Assembly: GCF_000179235.2 (NCBI RefSeq)
Contig: NZ_CP039373.1
Span: forward strand, 2,140,518-2,204,517
From: Synechococcus sp. CB0101
GTDB lineage: Bacteria > Cyanobacteriota > Cyanobacteriia > PCC-6307 > Cyanobiaceae
DNA length: 64,000 nucleotides
Direction of reading: 5' to 3'
Shown: positions 25,609-33,194 of the stretch, piece after piece
How the letters are laid out: each line of letters starts with the position of its first letter
Numbering within the stretch: the first letter of the stretch is position 1
Position numbers and translations under genes: made by a program
Notes under the pieces: model-generated
Seen by the model: only the letters and a program-made list of their open reading frames with translations
Told to the model about the DNA's origin: nothing
The model's database searches: none

Positions 25609-26580
25609 ATGCTTGAGGGGCGTCTTGCTGCCCGCCCCAGCGCCGTGTTGCCCGACCACCTGCAGCGCCAACTCGCCTGCCGGCAGGGCTATCGAGGGCG
25701 TTATGCCCCTTCCCCCACCGGTCGGCTCCACCTCGGCAATCTCCGCACGGCCCTGCTCTCTTGGCTGATCACCCGTTTGCAGGGCGGAGAGTGGGTGCTG
25801 CGGATCGACGATCTCGACACCCCGCGTAACCGTGCCGGCGCCGAAGCCTCGATCCTCAGCGATCTCAGGGGGTTGGGCCTGGAGTGGGATGGCCCCTTGA
25901 TCCGCCAGAGCGAGCGGCGTGGGCTGTACGCCAGCGTGCTGTCGGCCCTGCGACGCCAAGGGCGGCTTTACCCCTGCCGCTGTAGTCGCCGCATGTTGGC
26001 GGATGTGTCAGCACCTCACGGCAGCACACAGGTGTATCCCGGCTTTTGCCGAGATCGCGCCACAGGTTGGGGGCCGCAGCAGGGGCGGCTGCCCAGCTGG
26101 CGCCTGCGCCTCCAGCCGGGTGCCTTGCTCTGGCCTGAGCAGTTGGCCGGCAGCGGCAGCCTCCAGGCCGAAACGGAGGTGGGCGATGTGGTGTTGCGCC
26201 GCGCCGATGGCTTTCTGGCCTATCACCTGGCCACCGCGGTGGATGAGCTGGCTCTGGGCATCACCGATGTGGTGCGCGGCAGTGATCTCTGGAGTGCCAC
26301 GGCGCCGCAGGTGGCCGTGATGCACGAACTGGCTGGTGAGCCGCCGCGCTACTGGCACCTGCCGCTGTGGCGGGATGAGCAGGGCCAGCGGCTCTCCAAA
26401 CGCGATGGCGGCTTCGGGCTCGACAGCTTGGTGGCGCAAGGGCTGGATGCCCCTGGCGTGGTGGGGTTGATGGCGGCGAGTTTGCAGTTGGTGCCCGCTG
26501 GCACCCGGCTCAGCAGCCAAGAGCTCTTGCAACACTGCAGCCTTGAGGCGCTGCAGACCGCGCTTCAGCGGCAGGCCTGA
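25609..26580 (+). CDS. gluQ: glutamyl-Q tRNA(Asp) synthetase
   Basis: 323-residue truncated class I synthetase paralogue that attaches glutamate to queuosine-34 of tRNA-Asp. It has GRYAPSPTGRLHLGNLRTAL (HIGH motif variant HLGN) near residue 29, LRIDDLDTPR, the zinc-site LYPCRCSRRML, and the KMSKS-like RLSKRDGGF near 263. It lacks the anticodon-binding domain of GluRS. ATG 25609 gives a short extra N-terminus; GTG 25645 is an alternative. Confidence 0.92.
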   Translation: MLEGRLAARPSAVLPDHLQRQLACRQGYRGRYAPSPTGRLHLGNLRTALLSWLITRLQGGEWVLRIDDLDTPRNRAGAEASILSDLRGLGLEWDGPLIRQSERRGLYASVLSALRRQGRLYPCRCSRRMLADVSAPHGSTQVYPGFCRDRATGWGPQQGRLPSWRLRLQPGALLWPEQLAGSGSLQAETEVGDVVLRRADGFLAYHLATAVDELALGITDVVRGSDLWSATAPQVAVMHELAGEPPRYWHLPLWRDEQGQRLSKRDGGFGLDSLVAQGLDAPGVVGLMAASLQLVPAGTRLSSQELLQHCSLEALQTALQRQA

Positions 26581-26651
26581 AGGCTTAAGGAAGGCTTCGG
26601 GATCAATCCGCTCAAAAGTCCCCAGAGTGAACGGCATCAGCGCGATTCACG

Positions 26652-26903
26652 ATGACCAGCTCTCAGCGAGAGGCCAAGAGGGTCGACAGCACATGCAGCT
26701 GCTGCGGCGGCAGCGGCGTGCTGCGCACCGAGGCTGCTGGCTACCGCACCTGCCTGGAGTGCCTGGGGCAGGGCCAGACCCCAGTGTTTGAAACCGTGTT
26801 CGGCTTGCCGGATCCGGCGGCGCCCCCGTCCAGCGAACTCTGTCAGCGTGTATCCCGTGGGGCGCGCGCCGAGATCAGCGCTTCGACTTCTGGCGCCAGA
26901 TGA
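26652..26903 (+). CDS. small DnaJ-type zinc-ribbon protein
   Basis: 83 residues with one DnaJ-like cysteine repeat pair: CSCCGGSGVL near residues 14-23 and CLECLGQGQT near 34-43 (two CxxCxGxG-like motifs). This can hold one zinc. Similar small proteins in cyanobacteria are often annotated as molecular-chaperone-like; function unknown. The last 29 bases overlap a short opposite-strand membrane ORF (26875-26985). Confidence 0.65.
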   Translation: MTSSQREAKRVDSTCSCCGGSGVLRTEAAGYRTCLECLGQGQTPVFETVFGLPDPAAPPSSELCQRVSRGARAEISASTSGAR

Positions 26904-26985
26904 AGAAGGCGGTGGTGGCGACCACCAGCAGCAACGGGGCCGCAGTGAGCAGCAGCAGGGCAACGGCGGTCCAGTCGGTGTACAT
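26875..26985 (-). CDS. 36-residue single-span membrane peptide
   Basis: A short ORF starting at ATG 26985. MYTDW is followed by a ~24-residue hydrophobic helix (TAVALLLLTAAPLLLVVATT, AFFIW) and a basic end RQKSKR, then TGA. This matches the layout of small photosynthetic-complex subunits (Psb/Pet type), but I cannot match it to a named one. It lies between two plus-strand genes and overlaps the 3' end of the first. It is below usual gene-calling limits. Confidence 0.45.
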   Translation of the reverse strand: MYTDWTAVALLLLTAAPLLLVVATTAFFIWRQKSKR

Positions 26986-27039
26986 CGCGCTCAGGCTCAC
27001 GGGAGGCGCCATCATCTCAGTGCACCCTGCGTGGCGTCC

Positions 27040-27285
27040 ATGACTCGCTGGCTCGTTCCTGTGTTGCTGTGGGCCGCGGTGCTGCCGGCCCAGGCAGGCG
27101 TGGAGTTCACCGATTGCCAGCCCGCATCCGGGGGAGGCATCACCTGCAACACCGAGCCCACCGGCAACACGCTGATGGATGACGAATCAGCCCGCTATGG
27201 CCTCTTCGATGAAGCCAGCCCCGGCTGGGCCGAATACGACCCCTACGAGGGCTACGACGACATGTTCGGTGGCAACTGGACCTGA
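27040..27285 (+). CDS. small exported hypothetical protein
   Basis: 81 residues. A clear signal peptide (MTRWLVPVLLWAAVLPAQA, cleavage after AQA at about 19) precedes a small acidic mature part with two Cys (TDCQPASGGGITCNTEP) and a Tyr/Gly/Asp-rich tail ending DDMFGGNWT. It is probably a periplasmic or surface protein. No family recognised. Convergent with feoB. Confidence 0.65.
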   Translation: MTRWLVPVLLWAAVLPAQAGVEFTDCQPASGGGITCNTEPTGNTLMDDESARYGLFDEASPGWAEYDPYEGYDDMFGGNWT

Positions 27286-27306
27286 TCTGTGCGCTGCTGG
27301 GGCTGA

Positions 27307-29106
27307 TCAGAGCAGCCGCATCAACCCCTGATACACAACCAGGCTCACCAGCCAGGCCAGCAGCAGCGACCAGGCCACGCTGAATACCGTGAATCCCAGG
27401 CGCTTCGATTCGCTGCGAATCACCGCCACGGTGGATAGGCACGGCGTGTAGAGCAGCGTGAACACCATGAAGCTGAGGGCCTGAGGCCAGCTCACATCGC
27501 TGGCGATGGCGCGGCCTAGGGCTCCGGGATCCGCCTGGCCGTAGATCACGGCCAGGCCCCCCAGCACGATCTCCTTGGCAATGAAGCCAAACAGCAGGGC
27601 GACCGCCAATTTGGGATTGATGCCGATGGGCGCTAGCAGCGGCTGCATGAGCTGCCCGAGCCGCCCCGCCAGGCTGGCGCTGCTGGCGGGTTCCACCCCC
27701 ACCGGCAGGTTGTTGAGCAGCCACACCGCCACCACCCCCAGGATGATGAAGCGGCGCGACCAGAGCCAGAAATGCTTCACTTCGCTCCAGGAGCGGCTGA
27801 GCACCTGGCCAGCGGTGGGCAGCCGGTAGGGCGGCAGCTCCAGCACCAGCGGTTCGTTGCTGGGGAAGCGGCCGCGGAACAGCAGGGCCGTGAGCATCGC
27901 CGCCGCGAAGCTCATCAGATACAGCCCGAAGATCACCAGACCCCCAATTCGGGGCGGGAAAAACACCGCGGCCATGAACAGAAACACGTTCAGCCGGGCT
28001 GAGCAGAGCGAAAAGGGGATCACCAGCATCGAGAGCAGCCGCAGGCCCCGATCGCGCATCACCCGTGTGCCGAGGATCGCCGGCACATTGCAGCCGAAAC
28101 CCATCAGCGAGAGCACAAAGCTGCGGCCATCGAGGCCTAACCGCTCCATGAAGGCATCCATCAGATAGGCGGCCCGCGAGAGATAGCCGCTGTCTTCCAC
28201 CACGCCCATGGCCAGGAAGAACAGGGCGATCACCGGTAGGAAGGCCATCACCGTGCCCAGGCCTTGATAGAGGCCCTCCAGCAGGAATCCCTGGAGCAGG
28301 CTCGGCAACGGAGCCAGCAAGGGCTCGAGCACCCCCTGCCCGACTTGATCCAGCAGGCTGCCGAGCGCCTCTTGCACGGGCACACCGATGGCGTAGATCC
28401 CCTGGAACATCAGGGCCATGGCCAGGAAGAACAGTGGCAGCCCCAGCAATGGGTGCAGCAACACCGCATCGAGGCGCCGGCTGCGGCTGTCGCGCCAGCG
28501 CTCTGGAAGAGCCACGCAACGCCTGACCAGATCCGCCATGGCGCCGTCGAGATCGGCATCCATGGCCGCCAGCCGCTCCTCCAGCTGCTCCGGTACCGAG
28601 GCCGCCCCTGCCTCGCTGGTCTCCAGCTGAGCGACCAGGGCGTGCTGCAGGGTGTCCAGGCCCTGGCGGTACTTCGCGCTCAGGGGCAGCACCGGCTGGC
28701 CCACGGCCTCACTGAGGGCCGAGGCGTTGATGCGCACCCCAAACCGCGCTGCCTCATCGGCCATGTTGAGTGCCAGAACGGCTGGACAACCCAGCTGTTG
28801 CACCTGCAACGCCAGGCGCAGCTGCCGGTCGAGCTGACTGGCATTGAGCACCACCAGCACCAGATCCACCGGGGTCTGCTCGAGGAAGCGGCGCACGACG
28901 GCTTCGTCGTCACTGAGGCCGCGCAGGTCGTAGATGCCCGGCAGATCGATCAGTTGAAGGTGATGCCCCGCCAGCTCCAGGTCGGCCTGCATCAGGTCCA
29001 CCGTGAGACCGGGCCAGTTGCCGATGTGCGCGTGATGGCCCGTGAGTCGGTTGAACAGGGTCGACTTGCCCGTGTTGGGCATGCCGAGAACGGCAACGGT
29101 GCTCAC
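27307..29106 (-). CDS. feoB: ferrous iron transporter FeoB
   Basis: 599-residue Fe2+ transporter. The N-terminal G domain has GMPNTGKSTLFNRL, the Fe-type switch IGNWPGLTV, DLPGIYDL and LNMADE. Next come the helical GDI-like domain and the membrane part with two Gate motifs (LSLMGFGCNVPAIL and ALLFGFIAKEIVL) and about eight helices. It is shorter than the E. coli form, as in other picocyanobacteria. GTG 29106 overlaps the feoA stop (GTGA). It likely responds to iron limitation, but no Fur box was identified. Confidence 0.95.
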   Translation of the reverse strand: MSTVAVLGMPNTGKSTLFNRLTGHHAHIGNWPGLTVDLMQADLELAGHHLQLIDLPGIYDLRGLSDDEAVVRRFLEQTPVDLVLVVLNASQLDRQLRLALQVQQLGCPAVLALNMADEAARFGVRINASALSEAVGQPVLPLSAKYRQGLDTLQHALVAQLETSEAGAASVPEQLEERLAAMDADLDGAMADLVRRCVALPERWRDSRSRRLDAVLLHPLLGLPLFFLAMALMFQGIYAIGVPVQEALGSLLDQVGQGVLEPLLAPLPSLLQGFLLEGLYQGLGTVMAFLPVIALFFLAMGVVEDSGYLSRAAYLMDAFMERLGLDGRSFVLSLMGFGCNVPAILGTRVMRDRGLRLLSMLVIPFSLCSARLNVFLFMAAVFFPPRIGGLVIFGLYLMSFAAAMLTALLFRGRFPSNEPLVLELPPYRLPTAGQVLSRSWSEVKHFWLWSRRFIILGVVAVWLLNNLPVGVEPASSASLAGRLGQLMQPLLAPIGINPKLAVALLFGFIAKEIVLGGLAVIYGQADPGALGRAIASDVSWPQALSFMVFTLLYTPCLSTVAVIRSESKRLGFTVFSVAWSLLLAWLVSLVVYQGLMRLL

Positions 29107-29336
29107 GCGGTCAGGCTCACCCGGGCGGCATCGCGGCGGCGCAGCATCAGTTCCGTCATGCCGACGCGCACATGCAGCGGGCCCGACCACCAGCCGCGGC
29201 GCAGCACCTGAACACCTTGTCCCGGTCGTAGGCCGAGCGCTTCAAGGCGCTGCCGCAGGCCCTGATCAGCGTTGAGCGCCGCCACCGTGGCCGTTGCACC
29301 TGTGGGCAGATCCACCAGCCGGGGCGATGCAGCCAT
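29103..29336 (-). CDS. feoA: ferrous iron transport protein FeoA
   Basis: 77-residue SH3-like cytosolic partner of FeoB: LPTGATATVAALNADQGLRQRLEALGLRPGQGVQVL, then GMTELMLRRRDAARV. First gene of the feoAB operon, with a 4-bp overlap with feoB. Its start is divergent from the gene at 29415. Confidence 0.92.
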   Translation of the reverse strand: MAASPRLVDLPTGATATVAALNADQGLRQRLEALGLRPGQGVQVLRRGWWSGPLHVRVGMTELMLRRRDAARVSLTA

Positions 29337-29414
29337 GGCACCTCGCTATTGCGAATGAGTTGCAATATCCTATGTGTTGCTGGTCTGGCGTCTTTGCCGA
29401 AATTGATTACGGTG

Positions 29415-29702
29415 ATGCCATTGAGCCTGCTGATCAAGCCGGTGCTGCATTTCTGGTCGCCCCACCTCGATCCGGCCCATCCCCAGGACTGCACCCAGCC
29501 GGAGCGCTATGCCATCCAGGTGCCGGCCAGCGGGCGATTCCTGGCGATCGCCGCCGACGGTCAGTCGCTGATGGAAGTGGCGGATGCCGAGTCGGCGCAT
29601 CTGTTTCATGCCCATGAAGCCGCCTTGCGTGCCGCCAAAGAGCTCAACGCCGAAGGGCGCGGGCCTGTGGATGTGGTGAAGGTGGAGCTGGATGTGAGCT
29701 GA
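29415..29702 (+). CDS. hypothetical protein
   Basis: 95 residues from ATG 29415 (MPLSLLIKPVLHFWSPHLDPAHP); an upstream in-frame ATG at 29349 is less likely. A soluble alpha/beta protein with RYAIQVPASGRFLAIAADGQSLMEVADAESAHLFHAHEAA. Family unknown. It sits between feoAB and hemB, both iron/heme-related, which is suggestive only. Confidence 0.55.
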   Translation: MPLSLLIKPVLHFWSPHLDPAHPQDCTQPERYAIQVPASGRFLAIAADGQSLMEVADAESAHLFHAHEAALRAAKELNAEGRGPVDVVKVELDVS

Positions 29703-29754
29703 GGGCTGGGCTCCGTAGGATCCGGCCCTGCTTGCCGACCCTGCGTCTGCCCTG

Positions 29755-30756
29755 ATGGAGCTCACTTACCGCCCCCGTCGCCTGCGCCGTTCCCCTGCCT
29801 TGCGGGCGATGGTGCGCGAGACCTCCCTCAGCGCCGCCGACTTCATTTACCCCTTGTTTGTGCACGAGGGTGCCAGCAACGAGCCGATCGGCGCCATGCC
29901 CGGCTGCCAGCGTTGGAGCCTTGAGGGCCTGGTGCAGGAAGTGGGCCGCGCCTGGGATCTGGGCATCCGCTGCGTGGTGCTGTTCCCGAAGGTGGCCGAT
30001 GGCCTCAAAACCGAAGACGGCGCCGAGTGCTTCAACGAAGGCGGCCTCATCCCCCGCGCCATCCGCCGGCTTAAGGAGGTGCATCCGGGGATGGCGATCA
30101 TGACGGACGTCGCCCTGGATCCCTATTCCTGCGACGGCCACGACGGCATCGTCAGCGGCGAAGGGGTGGTGCTCAACGACGAAACCGTGGCGATCCTCTG
30201 CAAGCAGGCCGTGGCTCAGGCGCGCGCCGGTGCGGATTTGATCGGCCCCAGCGACATGATGGACGGCCGCGTCGGCGCCATCCGCGAAGCCCTCGATGAA
30301 GAAGGCTTCGAGCACGTGGGAATCATCAGCTACACCGCCAAATACGCCTCCGCCTACTACGGGCCCTTCCGCGAAGCTCTGGATTCAGCGCCTCGTGCTG
30401 CGGCCAGCAAGCCGATCCCCAAGGACAAATCCACCTATCAGATGGATCCGGCTAACGCCCGCGAAGCGATCACCGAGGCCCAGCTCGATGAGCAGGAAGG
30501 CGCCGACATCATGATGGTGAAGCCAGGACTGGCTTATCTCGACATCATTCACCGCTTGCGCGAAGAGAGCGAGCTGCCGATCGCGGCGTACAACGTGAGT
30601 GGTGAATACGCGATGGTGAAAGCGGCCGCCGAAAAGGGTTGGATCGATGAGCGGGCTGTGGTGCTGGAAACCCTGCTCTGCTTCAAGCGCGCCGGCGCCG
30701 ATCTGATCCTTACGTATCACGCCTGTGATGCGGCTGAATGGCTGCGTCAGGGTTGA
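29755..30756 (+). CDS. hemB: delta-aminolevulinic acid dehydratase (porphobilinogen synthase)
   Basis: 333-residue TIM barrel condensing two ALA to porphobilinogen for heme and chlorophyll. The Mg/K-type active site is visible: DVALDPYSCDGHDG, GADLIGPSDMMDGRVGAIR, the first lysine in the SYTAKYASAYYGPFREA segment and the Schiff-base lysine in MMVKPGLAYLDI, then YNVSGEYAM. The metal-site segment has the Asp/Cys mix of the plant and cyanobacterial Mg-dependent forms rather than the three-Cys zinc form. ATG 29755. Confidence 0.97.
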   Translation: MELTYRPRRLRRSPALRAMVRETSLSAADFIYPLFVHEGASNEPIGAMPGCQRWSLEGLVQEVGRAWDLGIRCVVLFPKVADGLKTEDGAECFNEGGLIPRAIRRLKEVHPGMAIMTDVALDPYSCDGHDGIVSGEGVVLNDETVAILCKQAVAQARAGADLIGPSDMMDGRVGAIREALDEEGFEHVGIISYTAKYASAYYGPFREALDSAPRAAASKPIPKDKSTYQMDPANAREAITEAQLDEQEGADIMMVKPGLAYLDIIHRLREESELPIAAYNVSGEYAMVKAAAEKGWIDERAVVLETLLCFKRAGADLILTYHACDAAEWLRQG

Positions 30757-30837
30757 GCTGAGTTCTGCGGCAGCACGGTTGGCGTGGAGCCCTGGGAATG
30801 CGATCCTCCTGGGGCACCGGCAGCCGTGTGAGGTTCG

Positions 30838-31083
30838 ATGGCCCGTTATCTGCTGCTGTGGGTCCATGGCCCCTGGGTGGCGGCGAGCCTGATGGCGCTT
30901 TTAGCCCTGCGCCTGCTGCTGGCCGAAGATTTCAGCCTGCATGGCCATGGCTGGGGCCTGCTCGGCAGCGCCTCGATCTGTTTTTCGATCGGCTGCGTGT
31001 GCAAGGTGTCGTGGGTGCTGGCGCAGCTCAACCGCCGCCGCACAGCGGCTGAGCAACAGCTCGAGCACCTGGTGCTGCACTGA
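30838..31083 (+). CDS. small two-helix membrane protein, paralogue 1
   Basis: 81 residues with two hydrophobic segments (about 4-28 and 40-60) and a C-terminal coiled-coil-like tail (RRRTAAEQQLEHL). The second segment GLLGSASICFSIGCVCK is nearly the same as in the next gene (GLLGSACICFSIGCLAR), so the two arose by tandem duplication. It lies upstream of tolC, 11 bp before the paralogue. Function unknown. Confidence 0.6.
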   Translation: MARYLLLWVHGPWVAASLMALLALRLLLAEDFSLHGHGWGLLGSASICFSIGCVCKVSWVLAQLNRRRTAAEQQLEHLVLH

Positions 31084-31094
31084 GCGCTGCTGAG

Positions 31095-31337
31095 ATGAGT
31101 CGCTCCTCGGTGCTGTTGATCATCGGCATTCCCTGGGCCACGGCGGTGGCGGTGGTGCTGATGGTCACCAAGATCCATGCCAACAGCGGCCGGGTTCACT
31201 GGGGCCTGCTGGGCAGCGCCTGTATCTGCTTTTCAATTGGCTGCCTGGCACGCACCAGCGTGGGGCTCCACGATCTGGCCCAGGCGGCCCGGCGGGAGGC
31301 TGCCCCGCCGGTGCCTGAGCAAGGCCCCTCAAAGTGA
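31095..31337 (+). CDS. small two-helix membrane protein, paralogue 2
   Basis: 80 residues with hydrophobic segments at about 6-24 and 36-54, sharing the HWGLLGSACICFSIGCLAR core with the preceding gene. The remainder has diverged. Its stop overlaps the GTG start of tolC (GTGA), suggesting co-translation with the outer-membrane channel and a possible link to export. Confidence 0.6.
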   Translation: MSRSSVLLIIGIPWATAVAVVLMVTKIHANSGRVHWGLLGSACICFSIGCLARTSVGLHDLAQAARREAAPPVPEQGPSK

Positions 31338-33037
31338 TGTTGCGCGTCCGCTGGGCTGGGCTGCTCTGGGCCGCCCTGTTGCCGATGGGGCCTCTGGCAG
31401 CCCCAGCAGCTCCCAGCGGCCTGCCACCGTCGCCGGGTTTGCTGCGTTCGCTGGCCGCCTTCGAGCGCGATCTCCAGGCGTTGGATGGGGCGCTCAGTCC
31501 TGGTGCCGTTGCGCCTGAGCGTGCCTTCGATTTGGCGGATCCAGCCCTGCGCGCTCCCGATCCGGCTGCCTTGCCCCTCTCGGCCTCAGCTGTCGATCAG
31601 GTTCAAGAACGGGTGCTCTCCTTGGCGCAGGCTCTGGAGGTGGCGGTGGCCAACAATCCAGAGCTGGCTGAGCGGCGCGCCCAGATCGCCCAGATGCGTG
31701 GCCTCAAACGCTCGGTGCTAGGGCGCTTCTGGCCGCGGCTCGGGCTCAACCTGGGTGGTGCGTTCTCCCAGCGCAGCGACACCAACCTGGTGCTCCAGGA
31801 CAACGCGGGTCTGTATCCCGCAGTCACCACGCCACCTGCGCCTAATCCCAAGTCGGCTTTTCTGGTGGAGCAGAACGGGTGGAGCCGCATCCAGACCAAC
31901 CGCGGCAGCGGCTGGGGCAGCCTCGATATGGATTGGGAGCTGATCAGCTTCGAGCGGGGAGCCGCCCTGGCTGAACAGGATCAGCGCCTCTCGGCAGCCC
32001 TGCGCCAGTACGGCGATGCTCTGCGGGAGCTGCAACTGAAGGTGAGCGAGGCGTACTACGGCCTGCAGCTCGCTGAGCAGTTGCTCCGCATCCGTGAGGC
32101 GGTGGTGCGCAATGACAGCTTGGTGCGCGACCAGGTGGCAGCGCTCAAAGGTGCTGGCCTCGTGCCGAGGCTGGATCTGTTGCGGGCGGAGGCGGCGCTG
32201 CAGCAAAGCCGCTTCCGCCAGGAGCAGGCCGAGGCCATGCGCCTGAGCCGCCGCCAGGCCCTCACCAATCTGCTCAACGTGGCCTTTGGCACCCTGCTGG
32301 TGGCTGAAACGCAGGTGGAGCTGCAGCCGGCCTGGCCCTTGCCGCTGGATGCCACGGTGCTGGCCGGCCTGCGCGACAACCCTTCGCTGGAGCAGCTCGC
32401 GGCGGAGCGCAATGCGCTGATGCGTCAGGCCGATCGCCGCCAGGCGCAGTTGCTCCCGAGTTTGAACCTGTTTGCCGCCGGCGGTGGTGGCACGGATGTG
32501 ATTACCAAGCCGGTGATTGACCTCGAGGGCTGTTGCTCCGCGACCAACATTCCCCAGCTCTCTGGTCAGAGCGCCGATTGGGTGGCCGGCCTGCGCCTGC
32601 ACTGGCGTTTGTTTGATGCCGGGGTGTCGAGCGGAGCCGCCCAGGCGAGTCGCGCCGCCGCCGAGGCGGTGTTGCAGCGGCTGGCCCGCCAACGCAACCA
32701 GATTCGCCAGGAGCTCGAAACCGCCTTCTACGACTACCGCGCGTCGCTCAGCCAGCTCGCCGCGGCGGAGGCCTCCTATCGCGCCTCCCGGGAAGCCTTC
32801 CGTGATGCCCGCGCCCGCTACCAGCTGGGCTTGGCTGATTACACCGACGTGAGTGAAACGATCACCCTGCTCACCCGGTCGATGGAGGGCATCGCCGAAT
32901 CCACCACCCTCGCCAACCTCAGCTATGCCCGCATGCTGCGGCAGCTGCAGCCGGTGCCCGATCAGCCGCAGCAGGATCTCACCCTGCCGATCACGCTGCC
33001 GGCTGCTCTGGTGCAGCAGCTGCAGCCTCAGCCGTAG
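31334..33037 (+). CDS. tolC: TolC family outer-membrane efflux/secretion channel
   Basis: 567 residues. A signal peptide (LLWAALLPMGPLAAPAAP) is followed by a spacer and two TolC repeats of long helices. The first begins VQERVLSLAQALEVAVANNPELAERRAQIAQMRG. The second ends with ARYQLGLADYTDVSETITLL, the characteristic OEP motif (YxxGxxxxxDV). It forms a trimeric channel for type I secretion or efflux. Starts GTG 31334 / ATG 31337. It is convergent with the membrane protein and HlyD-type adaptor at 32991-34522; the 3' ends overlap by 47 bp. Confidence 0.9.
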   Translation: MMLRVRWAGLLWAALLPMGPLAAPAAPSGLPPSPGLLRSLAAFERDLQALDGALSPGAVAPERAFDLADPALRAPDPAALPLSASAVDQVQERVLSLAQALEVAVANNPELAERRAQIAQMRGLKRSVLGRFWPRLGLNLGGAFSQRSDTNLVLQDNAGLYPAVTTPPAPNPKSAFLVEQNGWSRIQTNRGSGWGSLDMDWELISFERGAALAEQDQRLSAALRQYGDALRELQLKVSEAYYGLQLAEQLLRIREAVVRNDSLVRDQVAALKGAGLVPRLDLLRAEAALQQSRFRQEQAEAMRLSRRQALTNLLNVAFGTLLVAETQVELQPAWPLPLDATVLAGLRDNPSLEQLAAERNALMRQADRRQAQLLPSLNLFAAGGGGTDVITKPVIDLEGCCSATNIPQLSGQSADWVAGLRLHWRLFDAGVSSGAAQASRAAAEAVLQRLARQRNQIRQELETAFYDYRASLSQLAAAEASYRASREAFRDARARYQLGLADYTDVSETITLLTRSMEGIAESTTLANLSYARMLRQLQPVPDQPQQDLTLPITLPAALVQQLQPQP

Positions 33038-33194
33038 CGCGGCGTTGGATTAGCCGTTGGCGCAGAGCGAGGCTCCGCCAGCCGAGCAGCACCAGCAGGG
33101 CGATGAACCAAAACCACACCTCCGGGGCATTGCTCTGCAGCAGCACCACCAGAAACAGCACCTCCAAGGCGAGAAAGGGCCATTCCCGTTTCAT
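32991..33194 (-). CDS. small membrane protein coupled to the HlyD gene
   Basis: 67 residues: MKREWPFLALEVLFLVVLLQSN, a second hydrophobic stretch (VWFWFIALLVLLGWRSL) and an Ala-rich basic tail. ATG 33194 overlaps the HlyD stop (ATGA), so it is made with it. The last 47 bp lie over the tolC 3' end. It may assist assembly of the exporter; inference only. Confidence 0.55.
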   Translation of the reverse strand: MKREWPFLALEVLFLVVLLQSNAPEVWFWFIALLVLLGWRSLALRQRLIQRRATAEAAAAAPEQPAA

